Shown here: positions 60,866 through 64,000 of the stretch, one piece after another
Layout: every line of letters begins with the position of its first letter
How positions within the stretch are numbered: position 1 is the stretch's first letter
Assembly (NCBI GenBank): GCA_025403435.1
Contig: JAJQZP010000045.1
Location: 434,001-498,000 of the forward strand
Length of the DNA stretch: 64,000 nt
From: Artocarpus heterophyllus
Lineage: Eukaryota; Streptophyta; Magnoliopsida; Rosales; Moraceae
Reading direction: 5' to 3'
Notes under the pieces: generated by a model
Databases searched by the model: none
What the model was told of the DNA's origin: nothing
Seen by the model: the letters and a program-made list of their open reading frames with translations, nothing else
Translations under genes and position numbers: made by a program

Positions 60866-63800
60866 AGATTTCCTAGGTCTTTGACCTCAAATTCCCTGGC
60901 TAGGAGTTCTTTGAGTTTATTCATTTCTGCTATAGAATTGCCTGCCAGAACAATATCGTCTACGTTCACAATTAGAATAACTATTTTTCCAGCAAGAAAA
61001 TGCTTAATGAAGAGTGTGTGGTCTGTTTGGCATTGATTATACCTATATCTCTTCAGGACTTTGGAAAACCCGTCGAACCAGGCATGTGGAGACTGTTTCA
61101 GTCCATACAAGGACTTCTTAAGTTTGTAGACTCTGTTGGTTGTAGCAGGAAAATCAATCCCAGGAGGAATGTCTATATAGACTTCTTCAAGATCACCGTT
61201 GAGGAATGCATTCTTGACATCTAATTGGTAAAGAGGCCAATTCAAGTTAGATGCCGGGAGAGGACACGAACGGTGTTGAGCTTTGCTATAGGTGCAAACA
61301 TTTCCCGGTAGTCAATCCTGTATGCTTGAGTGAATCCCTTAGCCATGATCCTAGGTCTTGAATCTTTCCACGCTTCCATCTACTTTGTGTTTGACTGTTA
61401 AGATCCATTTACACCCAATAGCTCGTTTTCTTGGTGGTAATTTTGAGAGCTCACAGGTCTTGTTTTTCCCTAATGCATTGATTTCTTGAAGGATGGCTTC
61501 CTTCCATTCAAGTATCTGAATGGCTTCATGAACAGAAGTGGGAACTCGTATATGATCAAGATTGCTGATAATGGCCTTATGACTCGGTGAGAGACTTTAT
61601 AGGATACAAAGTTGTAGACGGGGTGGTTTGTAAAAGATCTTACACCTTTTCTCAGAGCCATTGGCCAATTTAGATCATCAAAAACTGGCTTAAGAATATG
61701 TGGTTAAGAGATTTTACCTTGGGAACTGTTAGGATGGCCTGTACTCGGGGTGGACTCCTGGACTGGCTCAAGATATGCTCGGTTCTCTGTTCCCTCTTGA
61801 GTTCTTCTCCTCCTAGAATAGATATGAAGATCACTGTTTGGGACACTATTTGGGACAAGGGAATTGTGAGTTTCTGTTGGTAGAGGAGTTGAGGGTTCAA
61901 TGGGATCATTAGCAGCATCCTGAGGTTCAGTTTAAGACACAGACTCACTTGGGAAATTGAGGGATATGGACTGACACAGAATTTGTGGGAATTACTGAAG
62001 GTTCAAATGAAGCGGGTGATTGAGTGGGAATGCTATTCCAAAGCTGGTATTCATTGACTATGTTCTCCCCTTGAATGTCAGGTTTGGGATAGTATGGATG
62101 TTGTTCAAGGAAGGTGACATCCATCATATTGTAGAACCGTCTTGTGATAGGAGAGAAACATTTGTATCCTTTTTGGTTTGGTGAATACCCTAAGAATATG
62201 CATTTGATGGCTCTGGGATCAAGCTTTCCTCTATGATGCACATGTACATAAGCAGAACATCCGAATACTTTTTAAGGAATGGTAGACACAATTCTGGAAT
62301 GTAGGTATAACTCAAGGAGGGTATTGACAGGTGTTTTGAAATTTAGAACACCAGAAGTCATCCTATTAATAAGATAGGTAGCTGTAAGTATAGCTTCCCC
62401 CTAGAACTGTTTAGGGATAGGAGTTGTGAACATGAGAGATCTGGCTACCTCGAGAAGATGCTTATTTTTCCTTTCGGCCACCACGTTTTGTTGAGGTGTG
62501 TCAACACAAGAGCTTAGGCGACCAATCTCATGACTTAACAGATAATCACTAAGAATTGAAGCAAAATATTCCTTAGCATTGTCAGTTTTCAACACTTGGA
62601 TTTTTGTTTGAAATTGGGTTTGGATCATGGCATTGAAATTTTTAAATATCTGGCTTGCTTTAGATTTTTCTTTCATGAGAAATAACCAAGTGATTCGAGT
62701 ATGATCATCCACAAATGAAATGAACCAACGTGTACCTGTTACGTTTTTGATTCGAGAAGGTCCCCAAATATCAGAGTGAATTAGTGAGAAGGGATGTGAT
62801 TTTTTATATGGAAGTTTGGGATATGAATTTCTATCATGCTTTGAAAGTTGACACACTTCGCGTTGAAATTGCTTTGAATTTTTATTTCTGAATAACGAAG
62901 GGAAAAGTTTTTCCAAATGCAAGAAATTGTGATGACCTAGGCGATGGTGATTTAACATGATCTCACCATCGTTATTGGAACTAAGGCTTGACAAAGCTTT
63001 ATTTTGACACCGAATCTCTGACACAACTTGTCGGACTTGTCTCTCTGGTGGGTCTTCACTTTTGAGGAGATAAAGTCCCGAGCGCTTTCTTGCACTACCA
63101 ATCGTCTCTGCCGAATCCAAGTCTTGAAATTCATGAAGGTTATGAACAAATTAGCCACACAATTTTCATCACAGGTGATTTTAGTGACTGATAAGAGATT
63201 ACAATCAAGAGTTGGAACAAGAAGGACAGAGTTGAGAATAAGAGTCTAAAATTTTGGCTGAATCGATCCCTGTTACTTTGGATACAGATCCATCGGCAAT
63301 TTTAACAGTGTGTCCTTCTTGGTAGGTTTTAAGGTTCATGAGAAGAGAGACATCACCCGTCATGTGGTCTGAGGCACCTGAATCGACAATCCATGGTCTC
63401 TTAATCTGCTTCACATTAAGAGCTTTGAAAATGTTACCTGATTGAGCCAATGTTGCAAACGATGTTGGAGTTGGCAAGGACTGTCCGAACATCTTTTAGA
63501 GAAGTTCAATCTACTCTTTGCTAAACAGATTGGTTACGGTTGTGGCTGTGCTGTTAGTTGTGGAGGCAGCATTTCCGTGCCTCTCTTTGTTGTTTTGTCG
63601 TGGTTTCCAGTTCGTCGGCTTGCCATGGATCTTCCAACAATTGTCTCTAGTGTGTCCGGGTTTACGGCAATAATCACACCAAGGTCTACCCTTTTGGGGC
63701 CGATTGCCATCAGTGTGAGATTGTTGGAGTCCTCGAACAGCAAGTGTAGACCCTTCTCCGGTTGCTAGAGTGGCATATGGTGAACCCATCGTGACTTTCT

Positions 63801-64000
63801 TACGGCTCTCCTCTCGACGGACTTCAGAGAAGGCTTCGTGGATGCTTCGTAGGGGGCTTTGTCCCCAAAATTTTGCCTTGCACTTCGTCGAGTTCTTTGT
63901 TGAGTCCCAACAAAAATTTGTACACCCGCCTTTTCGATGATTTGTTTGTACAATGCTTCATCTCTAGCACACTTCCACTCAAAGGTTTCAAAAAGCTCTA
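60866..64000 (-). pseudogene. Element A gag to reverse transcriptase, broken and cut by the window end
   Basis: On the minus strand, from the window end, a gag part leads to a zinc knuckle (CDYCRKPGHTRDNC, near 63680). Protease follows (WIVDSGASDHMTGDVSLLMN, 63492-63205), then pre-integrase and integrase (LNHHRLGHHNF, LIHSDIWGPS, FVDDHTRITWLFLMKE; 63120-62401). Linker pieces lie at 62241-61945 and 61661-61470. Reverse transcriptase ([29 protein letters not shown], with NVDD in place of YVDD) runs from 61245 down to 60866. Frameshifts separate the blocks, and the Tyr-to-Asn change in the catalytic motif supports inactivity. Further gag and the 5' LTR lie outside the window. Confidence 0.8.

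Larger units (their letters stand above)
49324..64000 (-). mobile_element. Ty1/copia element A, outermost of three nested elements, runs off the window
   Basis: Minus-strand polarity is shown by the polypurine tract (plus strand CTCCCCCTCAAGCTGGG from 49572) next to a left LTR, and by the pol order. From the 3' end the order is RNase H (49579-49980) and a reverse transcriptase part (50189-50418). Element B then interrupts with duplicated ATTTG. Further reverse transcriptase follows (60866-61245), then integrase (62401-63120), protease (63205-63492) and zinc knuckle/gag (63511 to the end). The 5' LTR is beyond 64000, so the outer target duplication cannot be checked. It sits in the KEA intron in antisense. 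Confidence 0.85.

Overview
The window is nuclear DNA of a flowering plant, probably a eudicot. It is AT-rich, has GT-AG introns, and carries plant-specific gene families (a plastid KEA antiporter, a plant two-LIM protein, an F-box/kelch protein of the SKIP4 type). It also holds many Ty1/copia and Ty3/gypsy retroelements. I cannot name the species from sequence alone. All exon models come from reading splice signals by eye.

Layout. At 0.85-2.6 kb there is a small conserved membrane-type gene. At 4.07-10.18 kb a degraded minus-strand copia element has a gypsy-like LTR fragment spliced into it; its outer 5-bp target duplication (GGTTC) is still intact. An F-box/kelch gene (SKIP4-like) lies at 13.2-14.6 kb, and a short minus-strand acidic/coiled gene at 15.8-17.7 kb. 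A pseudogene of an AtuA/DUF1446 protein occupies 19.2-24.4 kb and contains a 5'-truncated LINE with a 12-bp target duplication. A LIM-domain gene (PLIM2-like) lies at 27.7-30.1 kb.

At 32.92-41.79 kb there is a complete, apparently very young LTR element. Its two 2,359-bp LTRs look identical, and it has a tRNA-Met primer site, a polypurine tract and an AGTGC target duplication. It has no gag-pol. It carries two intact non-retroviral ORFs in the sense direction: a 173-residue basic Cys-cluster protein, and a 216-residue LOG-family (cytokinin phosphoribohydrolase-like) protein whose key catalytic arginine position and one glycine-rich loop have changed. This is the most unusual object in the window.

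From 43.3 kb runs a KEA1/KEA2-type chloroplast K+/H+ antiporter gene. Eleven coding exons (895 codons) are visible. The next intron holds a three-level nest of copia elements: C (minus) within B (plus) within A (minus). The nest fills the rest of the window, so the final KEA exons lie outside it.

The host genes have no operon-like relationship. The shared theme is repeated retroelement insertion between and inside host genes. The nesting order agrees with LTR divergence by eye: B has about 20 differences over 230 bp, C has 3 substitutions over 298 bp, and the LOG-carrying element has none noticed.
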